DNA of 64,000 bases, taken from positions 434,001 through 498,000 of the forward strand of contig NZ_FWFL01000001.1 of NCBI RefSeq assembly GCF_900172295.1. Reading direction: 5' to 3'. The stretch is from Roseovarius litorisediminis (GTDB lineage: Bacteria; Pseudomonadota; Alphaproteobacteria; Rhodobacterales; Rhodobacteraceae). Below, piece by piece: positions 10,220-19,659 of the stretch. The position numbers were made by a program, and so were the translations under genes. The notes under the pieces were generated by a model that was not told the DNA's origin, did no database searches, and saw nothing but the letters and a program-made list of their open reading frames with translations. The number at the start of each line of letters is the position of its first letter. Positions within the stretch are counted from its first letter, which is position 1.

Positions 10220-10843
10220 TCAGACCAGAGACGTCACCCAGAGAATCATGGCGTCGTCTGCGCTGACTGAAATCACGTTGTGGCCCATCGCGGCATCATA
10301 ATACGCACTGTCGCCGCGGCGCATTTCGATCGGCTCGTAGAATTCCGTGTACAATCTGACCACGCCGGTCAGCACATAAAGAAATTCTTCGCCATCATGG
10401 CGCACCCAGCCGTCAAACTCTTCGACCGAGCGTGCCCGGATACGTGCGCGATAGGGCAACATCTGCTTATTCGTCAGCGTCTCGCCCAGCAACTCGTGCT
10501 CGTAGGTTACCGTGGCCTGAGGCGTTCCCGTGCCGGATTTGGTCACCGACATGCGGCCATTGATCTGGTCACGCTTTGGTGCGGTGAAAAGCTGTGGCAC
10601 CGAAATTTCCAGGCCAACGGCCAGTTTTTTCAACGCTTCATAGGTCGGCGACATCTGTCCGTTTTCGATCTTGCTCAGGGTCGAGCGCGCCAGTCCCGCC
10701 TGACCGGCTGCCTGTTCCAGCGTCCAGTTGCGAGATTTGCGCAACTCACGCACCCGCGCGCCCAGATTGAGCGGCTCAGCCTCGGCTGTCTGCCCGTTTT
10801 CCCGGGCAACGCGGATCAGGTTTTCCGGGGTTTTCTGCTTCAT
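10220..10843 (-). CDS. XRE-family regulator with C-terminal cupin domain
   Basis: A 207-residue transcription factor. An XRE helix-turn-helix (LGARVRELRKSRNWTLEQAAGQAGLARSTLSKIENGQMSP) occupies the first third, and a cupin domain (FDGWVRHDGEEFLYVLTGVVRLYTE) the last part. Cupins in such regulators usually sense a small ligand. The start is uncertain: ATG at 10843 is used here, but TTG at 10879 or GTG at 10873 would add 10-12 residues. The gene diverges from the acyl-CoA synthetase gene at very short distance, so it probably controls that gene and itself. Confidence 0.87.
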   Translation of the reverse strand: MKQKTPENLIRVARENGQTAEAEPLNLGARVRELRKSRNWTLEQAAGQAGLARSTLSKIENGQMSPTYEALKKLAVGLEISVPQLFTAPKRDQINGRMSVTKSGTGTPQATVTYEHELLGETLTNKQMLPYRARIRARSVEEFDGWVRHDGEEFLYVLTGVVRLYTEFYEPIEMRRGDSAYYDAAMGHNVISVSADDAMILWVTSLV

Positions 10844-10887
10844 GATCCGATCTATAATCGGCGTCCTGTCCACTTGCAACTTGGTGG

Positions 10888-12435
10888 ATGGCGGCCTACT
10901 CCGTAGAGATGAATTCGGTATTCGATCAAGGCCCGTCGGCCCCTTGCCCCACCCCCTTCAATCTGGCCGCGCATGTGCTGGCCAGGGGCGATGGAACACC
11001 TGGCAAGGTAGCCCTTTCAGTTCTGGACGTCGAGGGTGTCGAGGAATGGAACTTCGGGCAGTTGAGAGTTGCGGTTCTGGGCACGGGCACCGGACTTTTG
11101 CGGTCGGGCCTGAAACCCGGCAACCGCATTCTTATGCGTCTCGGCAACACCGTTGAATTTCCTATCGCCTATCTCGGCGCTATCGCCGTCGGGCTGGTGC
11201 CTGTTCCCACCTCGTCTCAGCTGACAAGCCCCGAGGTCGCAGGCATCCTGAAAATGACCGATCCCCGTGCCATTCTGTTAGGCCCCGGCATTGCCTGCCC
11301 GGAAACGGATTTACCGATCATCGACCAACCCACGTTAGAGGCAATGCGCGACCTGCCACCGGCGGCGTTTGACATGGGCGATCCTGACCGTCTGGCCTAT
11401 ATCATCTACACCTCTGGCACCTCGGGTAAACCCCGCGCTGTGGCTCATGCGCATCGGGCCATCTGGGCACGGCAGATGATGTTTGACGGCTGGTACGGAC
11501 TGCAGCCCGATGACCGTCTGTTGCACGCCGGCGCGTTCAACTGGACCTACACGCTTGGAACAGGCCTGATGGATCCCTGGACTGCGGGGGCAACGGCCCT
11601 GATTCCAGGCGCCGGGATCGCACCGGAATACCTACCAATCTTGCTGAAACAACATCAAGCAACAATTTTTGCTGCCGCACCAGGGGTTTACAGGAAGTTC
11701 CTAACGCCTGAACATCCCCTTGATCTGCCGCACCTCCGCCATGGATTGTCTGCGGGTGAAAAACTATCAGACACGATCCGGCAACAATGGCAACGCGCCA
11801 CCGGCACCAGCATCTACGAAGCATATGGCATGTCCGAATGCTCGACCTTCATATCCGGCAGTCCCGATCATCCGGCAACGCCGCCGTCACTGGGGCGCCC
11901 GCAAAAGGGCCGCCGTGTCGCCATTCTTGGGCCCGACGGCCCCGTGCCATTGGGCGAGGAAGGCACTATTTCCGTTCACCGCAGCGATCCCGGTTTGATG
12001 CTGGGATACCTGAACGCGCCCGAAGCCACCGCCGGGAAAATGCAGGGCGACTGGTTTCTGACCGGCGATCAGGGTGCGATGGATTCGGACTTCCAGGTCG
12101 CATATCTGGGCCGCGCCGATGATATGATGAACGCTGGCGGCTACCGTGTTTCCCCGCTTGAGGTCGAAGCCGCCCTCAATCTCCATCCCGGCATCACGCA
12201 ATGTGCGGTAACAGATATTGAGGTGAAACAGGATGCACGCCTGATCATGGCCTTCTATACAGGCCCCAGTGCCCTGCCACCCGGAGAGCTGGAAAGCTTT
12301 GCCGCCACGCGGCTGGCCGCCTACAAACGCCCCCGCGGCTTTTTTCACGTCACGGCCCTGCCCACAGGCGCCAATGGTAAAATCCTGCGCCGCGCGCTGC
12401 GGCCGATCTATGAGGCCCTACATGGTCAAGCTTGA
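10888..12435 (+). CDS. Acyl-CoA synthetase / adenylate-forming enzyme
   Basis: Activates a carboxylic acid as acyl-AMP and then acyl-CoA. The 515-residue protein has the AMP-binding P-loop YTSGTSGKPRAVAHAHRAI, YEAYGMSE, WFLTGDQGAMD and, near the C-terminus, RADDMMNAGGYRVSP and the late catalytic lysine in GANGKILRR. It resembles benzoate/fatty-acid ligases, but the substrate is unknown. The start is uncertain; ATG at 10909 (MNSVFDQGP) would leave a more credible promoter space from the divergent XRE-cupin gene. Its end overlaps the FrnE-like gene by 14 bp. Confidence 0.9.
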   Translation: MAAYSVEMNSVFDQGPSAPCPTPFNLAAHVLARGDGTPGKVALSVLDVEGVEEWNFGQLRVAVLGTGTGLLRSGLKPGNRILMRLGNTVEFPIAYLGAIAVGLVPVPTSSQLTSPEVAGILKMTDPRAILLGPGIACPETDLPIIDQPTLEAMRDLPPAAFDMGDPDRLAYIIYTSGTSGKPRAVAHAHRAIWARQMMFDGWYGLQPDDRLLHAGAFNWTYTLGTGLMDPWTAGATALIPGAGIAPEYLPILLKQHQATIFAAAPGVYRKFLTPEHPLDLPHLRHGLSAGEKLSDTIRQQWQRATGTSIYEAYGMSECSTFISGSPDHPATPPSLGRPQKGRRVAILGPDGPVPLGEEGTISVHRSDPGLMLGYLNAPEATAGKMQGDWFLTGDQGAMDSDFQVAYLGRADDMMNAGGYRVSPLEVEAALNLHPGITQCAVTDIEVKQDARLIMAFYTGPSALPPGELESFAATRLAAYKRPRGFFHVTALPTGANGKILRRALRPIYEALHGQA

Positions 12436-13054
12436 CATCATTTCCGATCCGATATGTCCCTGGTGTTATATCGGTAAAACCCTTCTGGATCAGGCTCTGG
12501 CGCAGCGCCCGGATCATCCGTTTGTCATCGAATGGCATCCGTTTCAACTCAACCCTGACATGCCCGCCGAAGGCATGGACCGGCGGGATTATCTGGAACA
12601 CAAATTTGGCGGCAAAGAGGGCGCTGTTGCCGCCTACGCGCCCGTTCTGGAACGTGCCGAGGCCGCAGGTTTGAACATCGACTTTGGCGCCATCAAACGC
12701 ACGCCGAATACACTGGATGCCCACCGCCTGATTCACTGGGCCGGGATCGAGGAACTTCAGGATAGCATGGCGATGGCCCTGTTCGCCGCTTATTTCGACG
12801 AGGGTCGAGATATCGGCGATCATGAAGTGCTGGCCGACATAGCCGATGGCCTGAGCATGGACGGCGCCATGGTCCAGAGACTGTTGGGAACCACGGCAGA
12901 CCGTGAAGACATCCGTACCCGCGATGCGCAATTCCGTCAGATGGGTGTTACCGGGGTGCCGACCTTTATCGTCGACGGCAAGCATGCCGTTCCCGGATGC
13001 CAACCCGCCGAAACCTGGCTCAAGGTGATAGATGAAATCACCAAACAGGATTAA
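12422..13054 (+). CDS. DsbA-family oxidoreductase, FrnE-like
   Basis: A 210-residue thioredoxin-fold protein of the DsbA/FrnE (2-hydroxychromene-2-carboxylate isomerase-like) family. The redox motif is Cys12-Pro-Trp-Cys15 (DPICPWCYIG), and the cis-proline loop is GVTGVPTFIVDGKHAVPG. It lacks a signal peptide, so it acts in the cytoplasm, unlike DsbA proper. Overlap with the upstream acyl-CoA synthetase suggests coupling, perhaps in a shared catabolic step (inference). Confidence 0.88.
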   Translation: MVKLDIISDPICPWCYIGKTLLDQALAQRPDHPFVIEWHPFQLNPDMPAEGMDRRDYLEHKFGGKEGAVAAYAPVLERAEAAGLNIDFGAIKRTPNTLDAHRLIHWAGIEELQDSMAMALFAAYFDEGRDIGDHEVLADIADGLSMDGAMVQRLLGTTADREDIRTRDAQFRQMGVTGVPTFIVDGKHAVPGCQPAETWLKVIDEITKQD

Positions 13055-13133
13055 ACCGCAGGCAGAAACCCGGTGACGTGGTTTCGAACCGCGCGGATAT
13101 GGCTCCGCGTACCGGCCTGAAAGGAGATGCCTC

Positions 13134-13499
13134 ATGCGTAGTTTGCAAGCATTGGCGCTTTTGTCCACGCTGGCCCTGATCATTCTGGGCGGCACGGTGT
13201 TTTTCCATCTGGTTGAAGGCTGGAACTGGATCGACAGCTATTTTTTCACCGTCGTGACCCTGTCAACCGTCGGGTATGGCAGCCTGGTGCCCGCAACCAC
13301 ATTGGGCAAGATTGGGACAACGATCTTTATCTTCGTGGGCCTGGGCGTTTTCGCCGTTGCCATTCAGCAGTTCGGCTCGTTCACTGTGAAGCGGCGTGAA
13401 AAGCACACCGAATGGCTGGTGGCGCGCCTTGGCCACCATAATGTTCCGGATTCTGAAGAACCCAAACCAGCCAACGAACCTGAAAGCCCCCCCGAATGA
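13134..13499 (+). CDS. Small two-transmembrane potassium channel
   Basis: A 121-residue channel subunit. Transmembrane helix 1 is about residues 5-26, then comes the pore helix with the K+ selectivity filter TVGYG (45-49), then helix 2 about 57-76 and a hydrophilic tail rich in Pro and Glu. Four copies would form a pore. No RCK or voltage-sensor domain is present, so gating is not evident. An AAGGAG site lies 8 bp before the ATG. The stop overlaps the next start (ATGA), coupling it to the exporter. Confidence 0.85.
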   Translation: MRSLQALALLSTLALIILGGTVFFHLVEGWNWIDSYFFTVVTLSTVGYGSLVPATTLGKIGTTIFIFVGLGVFAVAIQQFGSFTVKRREKHTEWLVARLGHHNVPDSEEPKPANEPESPPE

Positions 13500-14707
13500 C
13501 CGGCCAACCCGGCATGGGCCGGGTCGAGTTTGTGGCCCTGATGGCCATGCTGGTGGCCACAGTGGCCTTTTCCATCGACGCCATGCTGCCTGCCCTGCCC
13601 CAAATCGGCGCCGAGCTGACACCTGCAAATCCAAATCACGCGCAACTGATTGTCACGTCGTTCATCCTCGGGCTGGGCATCGGCACGTTCTTTACCGGCC
13701 CTTTGTCGGACACATTCGGGCGCAAACCTGTCATCCTGACCGGCGCCTGCGTCTATATTGCCGGGGCGGCTCTGGGGTTTGCTGCACCCTCGCTTGAACT
13801 GATCATCGCGGCGCGCATCCTTCAGGGGCTTGGTGCGGCTGCGGCCCGGATCGTGGCACTGGCCATCATCCGAGACCTTTTTGCGGGTCGCGAAATGGCC
13901 AGGCTTATGTCATTTGTCATGATGGTTTTTACGCTGGTACCCGCCATTGCGCCCCTGGCAGGCAGCGCGGTCATCGCGGTCAGCGGCTGGCGCGGTATCT
14001 TTGCGGCCTTTGTGGCCTTCGCGTTGCTGACAAACCTCTGGCTGGCCCTGCGCCTTACCGAACCCCTGCCACCGACGCGCCGCCGCCCCTTCAACCGAAG
14101 CGCTCTTTTCATTGCTTTGCGCGAGGTCCTGTCGCACCACACCGTGCGCCTGTCGATAGCGGTGCAAACCCTGTGCCTGACCACGTTATTCGCCTCGATC
14201 AGCTCGATCCAGCAGATCATCGGCGGCACCTATGGCCGTGCTGAAACCTTTCCCCTCTGGTTCGGACTGATCGCCCTGATTTCCGGCAGTGGCAGCTTCA
14301 TCAACGCCTCACTGGTGATTCACCTTGGCATGCGTCGTCTGGTCAGCTTTGCCTTGTCAGCGCAGATCGTGATCACGGCGCTGGTGCTTGCACTTTTCCT
14401 GACAGACCTTCCGTCCGGACTGCAATTCCAGGTCTATATTGCCTGGCAGACAACAATCTTTTTTCAGGCCGCCCTGACCCTTGGAAATCTCAACGCCCTT
14501 GCCATGGAACCGCTGGGCCATATCGCAGGCATGGCCGCCAGCGTGATCGGATCGCTGGCCACCGTCGGCTCGGTCATTCTGACCGTTCCCATCGGGCTGG
14601 CCTTTGACGGAACACCTATGCCGTTATTTCTTGGCGTGCTTATTTGTGTGGCAACTGGCTTTGGTCTGATGAAAGGTCTGGCGCGGCGCCAAAGTTACGA
14701 GCCTTAA
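13496..14707 (+). CDS. Bcr/CflA-family MFS drug exporter
   Basis: A 403-residue inner-membrane transporter with about 12 predicted helices. GPLSDTFGRKPVIL between helices 2 and 3 is the MFS A-motif, and ARILQGLGAAAARIVALAIIRDLF is typical of Bcr/CflA drug:H+ antiporters. The substrate is unknown. It overlaps the K+ channel gene by 4 bp; co-expression of a channel with a proton-driven exporter is plausible but unexplained. Confidence 0.88.
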   Translation: MTGQPGMGRVEFVALMAMLVATVAFSIDAMLPALPQIGAELTPANPNHAQLIVTSFILGLGIGTFFTGPLSDTFGRKPVILTGACVYIAGAALGFAAPSLELIIAARILQGLGAAAARIVALAIIRDLFAGREMARLMSFVMMVFTLVPAIAPLAGSAVIAVSGWRGIFAAFVAFALLTNLWLALRLTEPLPPTRRRPFNRSALFIALREVLSHHTVRLSIAVQTLCLTTLFASISSIQQIIGGTYGRAETFPLWFGLIALISGSGSFINASLVIHLGMRRLVSFALSAQIVITALVLALFLTDLPSGLQFQVYIAWQTTIFFQAALTLGNLNALAMEPLGHIAGMAASVIGSLATVGSVILTVPIGLAFDGTPMPLFLGVLICVATGFGLMKGLARRQSYEP

Positions 14708-14812
14708 GGTTAAATTAAATTATGTATACTGTCGCATACCGTCTTTCCTATTGCGTGTTTTTAGTCTATGACGCCGCCAACATCACTTCATCCTAATCGA
14801 GAGAGATCACCG

Positions 14813-17026
14813 ATGGTTGATACCAATAGCCCCGACATCATCTACACAAAAGTTGACGAAGCCCCCGAACTCGCCAGCGCGTCCCTCCTGCCGATCATCC
14901 AGCGGTTCGCCGCCTCCGCCGACATTACGGTCGGCACCAAGGATATTTCTCTGGCAGGTCGTATTCTTGCAACCTTCCCCGAAAATCTGACCGAAGATCA
15001 ACGTATCTCAGACGATCTTGCCGAACTGGGTAATCTGGTAAAAACCCCGGGTGCAAACGTGATCAAGCTCCCCAATATCTCGGCGTCGGTCCCCCAGCTT
15101 GTCGCCGCCATTGAGGAACTTCAATCTCAGGGCTATGCCCTGCCCGACTATCCCGAAGACCCGGCAACCGACGCGGAAAAAACAATCCGTGCGCGCTATG
15201 ACTCCATCAAGGGTTCGGCTGTGAACCCGGTTCTGCGCGAAGGTAACTCGGATCGCCGGTCTGCCAGGGCGGTCAAAAATTACGCACAAAAGAACCCTCA
15301 TTCGATGGGCAAATGGGAATCAACCTCCAAGACCAAGGTTTCATCCATGTCGGACGGCGACTTTTACGCCAACGAGGTTTCAGCAACCATCACCGACGCC
15401 CAGGCGGGTAACGCGAAAATAGAATTTGTCGCCAAGGATGGCTCCATCACCGTTCTGAAGGACGGCTGGGCGCTTGAACCCGGCACCATTGCCGATGCAA
15501 CCTTTATGTCGGTCAAGGCGCTGGACGCCTTCCTGTCGGACGCCATTCAGGACACCAAATCTGATGGCACCATGTTTTCGCTGCACCTGAAGGCCACGAT
15601 GATGAAGGTCTCGGATCCGATCATCTTTGGTCACGCGGTCAAGGCCTGGCTTGCGCCGGTGTTTGAGAAATTCGGCGCCGAGCTTGACGCCGCTGGCGTG
15701 AACCCTAATTCCGGCATGGGCGACCTGCTGGAGCGGGTCCGGGACAACGCCGCAATCATGGCCGAGATCGACGCTTTGACCGCCGTGCGCCCCGCCATGT
15801 ACATGGTCGACAGCGACAAGGGCATAACCAACCTGCACGTGCCCTCGGATGTGATCATCGACGCCTCCATGCCTGCCGTGATCCGCGCAGGCGGCAAAGG
15901 CTGGGATGCGGCAGGCAAAAAGGGCGACACCAACTGTGTCATCCCCGATCGCTGCTATGCCACCGTCTATGACGAGGCCATCAATTTCTTCAAAGCTAAT
16001 GGCGCTCTGGATGTGGCGACCGCGGGCTCGGTCGCCAATGTGGGCCTGATGGCCCAGAAGGCCGAAGAATACGGCTCGCACCCCACCACCTTTGAAGCTG
16101 CTGCTGATGGCGTAATCCGTATTGTTCTGGCCAATGGCGAAACATTGCACAGCCATAACGTAAATGCAGGCGATATCTGGCGCGCCTGCACCGCCAAGAA
16201 AGCCCCGATTGAAAACTGGATCGAGCTGGCACTGGACCGCCAACGCCTGACCGGATCCGAATCGATCTTCTGGCTGGATGCCAACCGCGCCCACGACGCC
16301 GAGCTGATAAAATACGTCAAGCCCGCGCTGCAAGCGGCTGGTGCCGCAGACAAATTTCAGATCATGGCCCCCCGCGAGGCGACCGCACAGTCGCTGAAAA
16401 CCATCACCGCAGGCAAGGATAGCATCGCCATCACGGGCAACGTGCTACGCGACTATCTGACCGACCTCTTTCCGATCCTTGAACTGGGCACCTCGGCGAA
16501 AATGCTTTCGATCGTCAAGCTGATGAACGGCGGTGGCCTGTTCGAGACAGGTGCAGGTGGCTCGGCCCCCAAGCACGTGCAGCAGTTGATGGAAGAAAAC
16601 CACCTGCGGTGGGATTCAATGGGCGAATTCTGCGCACTGGGTGAATCGCTGAACTTCCTCGCCGAGGCCAGAAAAAACGCCCGCGCCCGCGTTCTGGGAC
16701 AGGCAGCCGAAGCCGCAACCCAAGGCATTCTGGACAACAACCGCTCTCCCAGCCGCAAGGTTGGCGAGCCGGACAACCGCGACAGCCACTATTGGTTCGC
16801 CCGCTACTGGGCCGAGGCCCTTGCCACGCAGACCGAAGATACAGGACTGGCACAGGAATTTGCACCCGTCGCCAAAGCCCTGGCCGAGAACGAGGCAAAG
16901 ATCACCAGCGAACTGGCGGCGGTACAGGGTCACCCTGCGGATACCGGTGGCTACTATAATGCCGACGCCGCCAAGCTTGCAGCCGTCATGCGGCCAAGTT
17001 CTACGCTGAACGACATCATCGGATAA
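14813..17026 (+). CDS. icd: Isocitrate dehydrogenase (NADP+), monomeric type
   Basis: Oxidatively decarboxylates isocitrate to 2-oxoglutarate with NADP+. The ~737-residue single chain matches the monomeric IDH family along its length ([82 protein letters not shown] in the form [16 protein letters not shown]). I chose the ATG at 14813, preceded by GAGAGA; an upstream in-frame ATG at 14768 would add 15 atypical residues. A second, unrelated IDH follows 107 bp downstream. Confidence 0.95.
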   Translation: MVDTNSPDIIYTKVDEAPELASASLLPIIQRFAASADITVGTKDISLAGRILATFPENLTEDQRISDDLAELGNLVKTPGANVIKLPNISASVPQLVAAIEELQSQGYALPDYPEDPATDAEKTIRARYDSIKGSAVNPVLREGNSDRRSARAVKNYAQKNPHSMGKWESTSKTKVSSMSDGDFYANEVSATITDAQAGNAKIEFVAKDGSITVLKDGWALEPGTIADATFMSVKALDAFLSDAIQDTKSDGTMFSLHLKATMMKVSDPIIFGHAVKAWLAPVFEKFGAELDAAGVNPNSGMGDLLERVRDNAAIMAEIDALTAVRPAMYMVDSDKGITNLHVPSDVIIDASMPAVIRAGGKGWDAAGKKGDTNCVIPDRCYATVYDEAINFFKANGALDVATAGSVANVGLMAQKAEEYGSHPTTFEAAADGVIRIVLANGETLHSHNVNAGDIWRACTAKKAPIENWIELALDRQRLTGSESIFWLDANRAHDAELIKYVKPALQAAGAADKFQIMAPREATAQSLKTITAGKDSIAITGNVLRDYLTDLFPILELGTSAKMLSIVKLMNGGGLFETGAGGSAPKHVQQLMEENHLRWDSMGEFCALGESLNFLAEARKNARARVLGQAAEAATQGILDNNRSPSRKVGEPDNRDSHYWFARYWAEALATQTEDTGLAQEFAPVAKALAENEAKITSELAAVQGHPADTGGYYNADAAKLAAVMRPSSTLNDIIG

Positions 17027-17045
17027 CACTCGCATGAAACCCGCG

Positions 17046-17083
17046 CAGCCGGCTATCCCTACACCACCGGGATGGGCCGGCTG
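17046..17083 (+). promoter_or_regulatory. Strong hairpin between the two isocitrate dehydrogenase genes
   Basis: CAGCCGGC (17046-17053) pairs perfectly with GCCGGCTG (17076-17083). An inner helix, ATCCC (17055-17059) with GGGAT (17069-17073), continues the stem. No T-run follows, so it is a poor terminator. It could stabilise or process the mRNA, letting the two genes be expressed at different levels. Confidence 0.5.
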
Positions 17084-17133
17084 ACACTTTGCAATCAGCA
17101 CGGGCTGGCGGCGCCCAAAGGAGACTGTGATAA

Positions 17134-18348
17134 ATGACCAGGATCAAGGTAGACAACCCAATCGTTGAAATGGACGGCGATGAAATGACCCGGATCATCT
17201 GGGATTTCATCAAGAAAAAACTGATCCTGCCCTATCTGGACATTAACCTGCTCTATTACGATCTGGGCATTGAGGAACGTGACCGCACCAACGACCAGAT
17301 CACCATCGACGCAGCCGAAAAAACCAAAGAAGTCGGTGTTGCCGTCAAATGCGCCACCATCACCCCGGATGAGGCCCGTGTCGAAGAATTCAACCTGAAA
17401 CAGATGTGGCGCAGCCCCAACGGCACCATCCGCAACATTCTGGGCGGCGTGATCTTTCGCCAGCCGATCATCTGCCAGAACGTCCCGCGCCTTGTGCCCG
17501 GATGGACCAAACCTATTGTTATCGGGCGCCACGCATATGGCGATCAGTACCGCGCCACCGATTTTAAATTCCCCGGCGCCGGTAAGCTGACACTAAAATT
17601 CGTCGGTGAAGACGGCGAAGTCATCGAGCGCGAAGTGTTTGAGGCTCCCGACAGCGGCGTCGTCATGGCCATGTACAATCTCGACAAGTCGATTATCGAC
17701 TTTGCCCGCGCCTCAATGAACTATGGTCTGAACATGGGGTGGCCGGTCTATCTGTCGACCAAGAACACCATCCTGAAACAATATGATGGCCGTTTCCTTG
17801 AGCTGTTTCAGGAAATCTATGAGGCAGAATTTGAAGACAAATTCAAAGCTGCCGGCATCACCTATGAACACCGCCTGATCGACGATATGGTCGCCTGTGC
17901 GATGAAATGGAACGGTGGCTATGTCTGGGCCTGCAAAAACTACGATGGCGACGTTCAGTCTGACACCGTGGCGCAGGGTTTTGGCTCGCTTGGTCTGATG
18001 ACTTCTGTCCTGATGACGCCCGATGGCAAAACCGTCGAGGCCGAAGCGGCCCACGGTACCGTCACCCGCCACTATCGCCAGCACCAGAAGGGCGAGGCAA
18101 CCTCGACCAACTCGATCGCGTCGATCTATGCCTGGACAGGCGGGCTCAAGCACCGGGCCAAACTGGATGGCAACGACGCGCTGATGAACTTTGCCACCAC
18201 ATTGGAAAAAGTCATCGTTGATACGGTTGAGTCCGGGTTTATGACCAAAGACCTGGCCCTGCTGGTCGGCCCCGACCAAAGATGGCTGACAACGATGGGT
18301 TTCCTCGAGAAGATTGATGAAAACCTGAACAAGGCGCTGGCCGGATAA
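17134..18348 (+). CDS. icd: Isocitrate dehydrogenase (NADP+), dimeric eukaryote-like type
   Basis: A 404-residue enzyme of the homodimeric class that also contains mitochondrial IDH2. It shows [62 protein letters not shown] and the NADP-binding [12 protein letters not shown]. It catalyses the same reaction as the gene upstream but is non-homologous to it over the chain. The pairing may separate bulk TCA flux from NADPH supply (inference). A clear terminator follows. Confidence 0.95.
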   Translation: MTRIKVDNPIVEMDGDEMTRIIWDFIKKKLILPYLDINLLYYDLGIEERDRTNDQITIDAAEKTKEVGVAVKCATITPDEARVEEFNLKQMWRSPNGTIRNILGGVIFRQPIICQNVPRLVPGWTKPIVIGRHAYGDQYRATDFKFPGAGKLTLKFVGEDGEVIEREVFEAPDSGVVMAMYNLDKSIIDFARASMNYGLNMGWPVYLSTKNTILKQYDGRFLELFQEIYEAEFEDKFKAAGITYEHRLIDDMVACAMKWNGGYVWACKNYDGDVQSDTVAQGFGSLGLMTSVLMTPDGKTVEAEAAHGTVTRHYRQHQKGEATSTNSIASIYAWTGGLKHRAKLDGNDALMNFATTLEKVIVDTVESGFMTKDLALLVGPDQRWLTTMGFLEKIDENLNKALAG

Positions 18349-18388
18349 AACCAGGGGTATTGCGCCCCCGGAGATTTAAAACAACATT

Positions 18389-18413
18389 CGGGGGCCCATA
18401 GTGGCCCCCGTTT
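18389..18413 (+). terminator. Intrinsic terminator after the second icd gene
   Basis: CGGGGGCC (18389-18396) pairs with GGCCCCCG (18403-18410) across a 6-base loop and is followed by TTT. It lies 40 bp after the stop. It also sits before the end of the convergent PNPOx-like gene and may act on both strands. Confidence 0.75.
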
Positions 18414-18452
18414 CATCTTGGTGACAATATCCCAGCCGGAAGCATGCAGGTT

Positions 18453-19082
18453 TCAGGCCTTCGCAGCCAATTCTGCCTTCAACGCGGCATACTCGGCCTG
18501 CAACTGGCCCAACTGCTGCTGAAGCGGGGCCAGTATGGGTTGCAGTTCTTCCATCGTCAGGCGCACCGGCAGGTGTTGCGGGCAGTTCCAGTCAAATCCC
18601 TCAACCCTGATGACCACCGCGCGCTCGGGTCGGCCGCGATAGCTGTCATCATGCAGCCTTTCGATCAGCGCCGGATCATCGGCGATATCCACCAGACGGG
18701 CCCGGCCCAATATCTTGATACGCGCCGAGTTGGGATAATCCACAAGGATCATGGCAATCCGGTCATCATGGTCCAGATTACCCGCGCTGATATACTGTCG
18801 GTTGCCACGGAAATCCGCATAGGCAATCGTCTGGTCGTCCAATACTTTCAAAAACCCGCGCGGCCCGCCGCGAAACTGGACATAGGGCCAGCCGGTCTCG
18901 GATACTGTCGCCTGATAAAATCCATCACGCAGGCCGATGAACCGAACCTCCTGCGGGCCAAGCCGGTTGTCCGGGCCGAAATCCGCACTCAGGAATTTTT
19001 CATAAGCCTTTGCCGAGCCCTGTTTTTCCTGAATTGCGCGCACACGGGGGGTAAAAGCCAGTTCTGCAAATGCCTTGGCCAT
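18453..19082 (-). CDS. Pyridoxamine 5'-phosphate oxidase-family flavoprotein
   Basis: A 209-residue protein with a split-barrel FMN-binding fold (FYQATVSETGWPYVQFRGG, RGNRQYISAGNL, RIAMILVDYPNSARIKILGRA). A C-terminal coiled coil of about 40 residues (LQQQLGQLQAEYAALKAEL) is additional to the barrel and suggests oligomerisation. The family includes general stress and F420/FMN reductases, so PdxH activity should not be assumed. It starts 2 bp after the stop of the DUF1348 gene and is probably co-transcribed with it. Confidence 0.82.
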   Translation of the reverse strand: MAKAFAELAFTPRVRAIQEKQGSAKAYEKFLSADFGPDNRLGPQEVRFIGLRDGFYQATVSETGWPYVQFRGGPRGFLKVLDDQTIAYADFRGNRQYISAGNLDHDDRIAMILVDYPNSARIKILGRARLVDIADDPALIERLHDDSYRGRPERAVVIRVEGFDWNCPQHLPVRLTMEELQPILAPLQQQLGQLQAEYAALKAELAAKA

Positions 19083-19084
19083 CG

Positions 19085-19549
19085 TTATAACCCCAGCACG
19101 CTGAGCCCGGGGTGATCATCCGGACGCCGCCCCTGCGGCCAATGAAACTTGCGGTCTGCGGCGTCTATGGCCAGATCGTTGATGCTGGCATAGCGTTTTG
19201 CCATCAAGCCGTCGGCATCAAACTCCCAGTTCTCGTTTCCATAGGACCGGTACCACTGACCTGCTTCATCGTGCCATTCATAGGCAAAACGTACCGCAAT
19301 TCGGTTACCAGCCGTGGCCCACAGTTCCTTGATCAGACGATAGTCGTGCTCACGCTGCCATTTCCGGGTCAGAAACGCTTCAATTTCGGCGCGCCCTTTA
19401 GGAAATTCTGCTCGGTTGCGCCATTCACTGTCGACCGTATAGGCCAGTGCCACCTTGGCGGGATCGCGGCTGTTCCAGCCGTCTTCGGCAGCGCGCACTT
19501 TTTGCGCGGCAGTCTCGGGGGTAAAAGGGGGCAATGGTGGACGTGACAT
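19085..19549 (-). CDS. DUF1348 / NTF2-like fold protein
   Basis: A 154-residue protein of the DUF1348 family, a SnoaL/NTF2-like fold ([64 protein letters not shown]). Members have no firmly established reaction. The start at 19549 is favoured by AGGAG six bases upstream; an ATG two codons earlier abuts that site. The short spacing to the PNPOx-like gene suggests a two-gene operon, perhaps for redox stress (inference). Confidence 0.82.
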   Translation of the reverse strand: MSRPPLPPFTPETAAQKVRAAEDGWNSRDPAKVALAYTVDSEWRNRAEFPKGRAEIEAFLTRKWQREHDYRLIKELWATAGNRIAVRFAYEWHDEAGQWYRSYGNENWEFDADGLMAKRYASINDLAIDAADRKFHWPQGRRPDDHPGLSVLGL

Positions 19550-19659
19550 GGGCATCTCCTTGGTTAACTGATCTGTACATGGTTGTTGCGTACCGATCTG
19601 TCAACCCTGCAGACGCACCCTCCCGAAACCGTGATCCCGCCGATTCCTGGCTGCCGCCA

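Noticed and set aside
15380-16333. Long minus-strand open frame within the monomeric icd gene.
   Set aside because: Antisense shadow of a well-conserved enzyme; no start signal and no recognisable motif.
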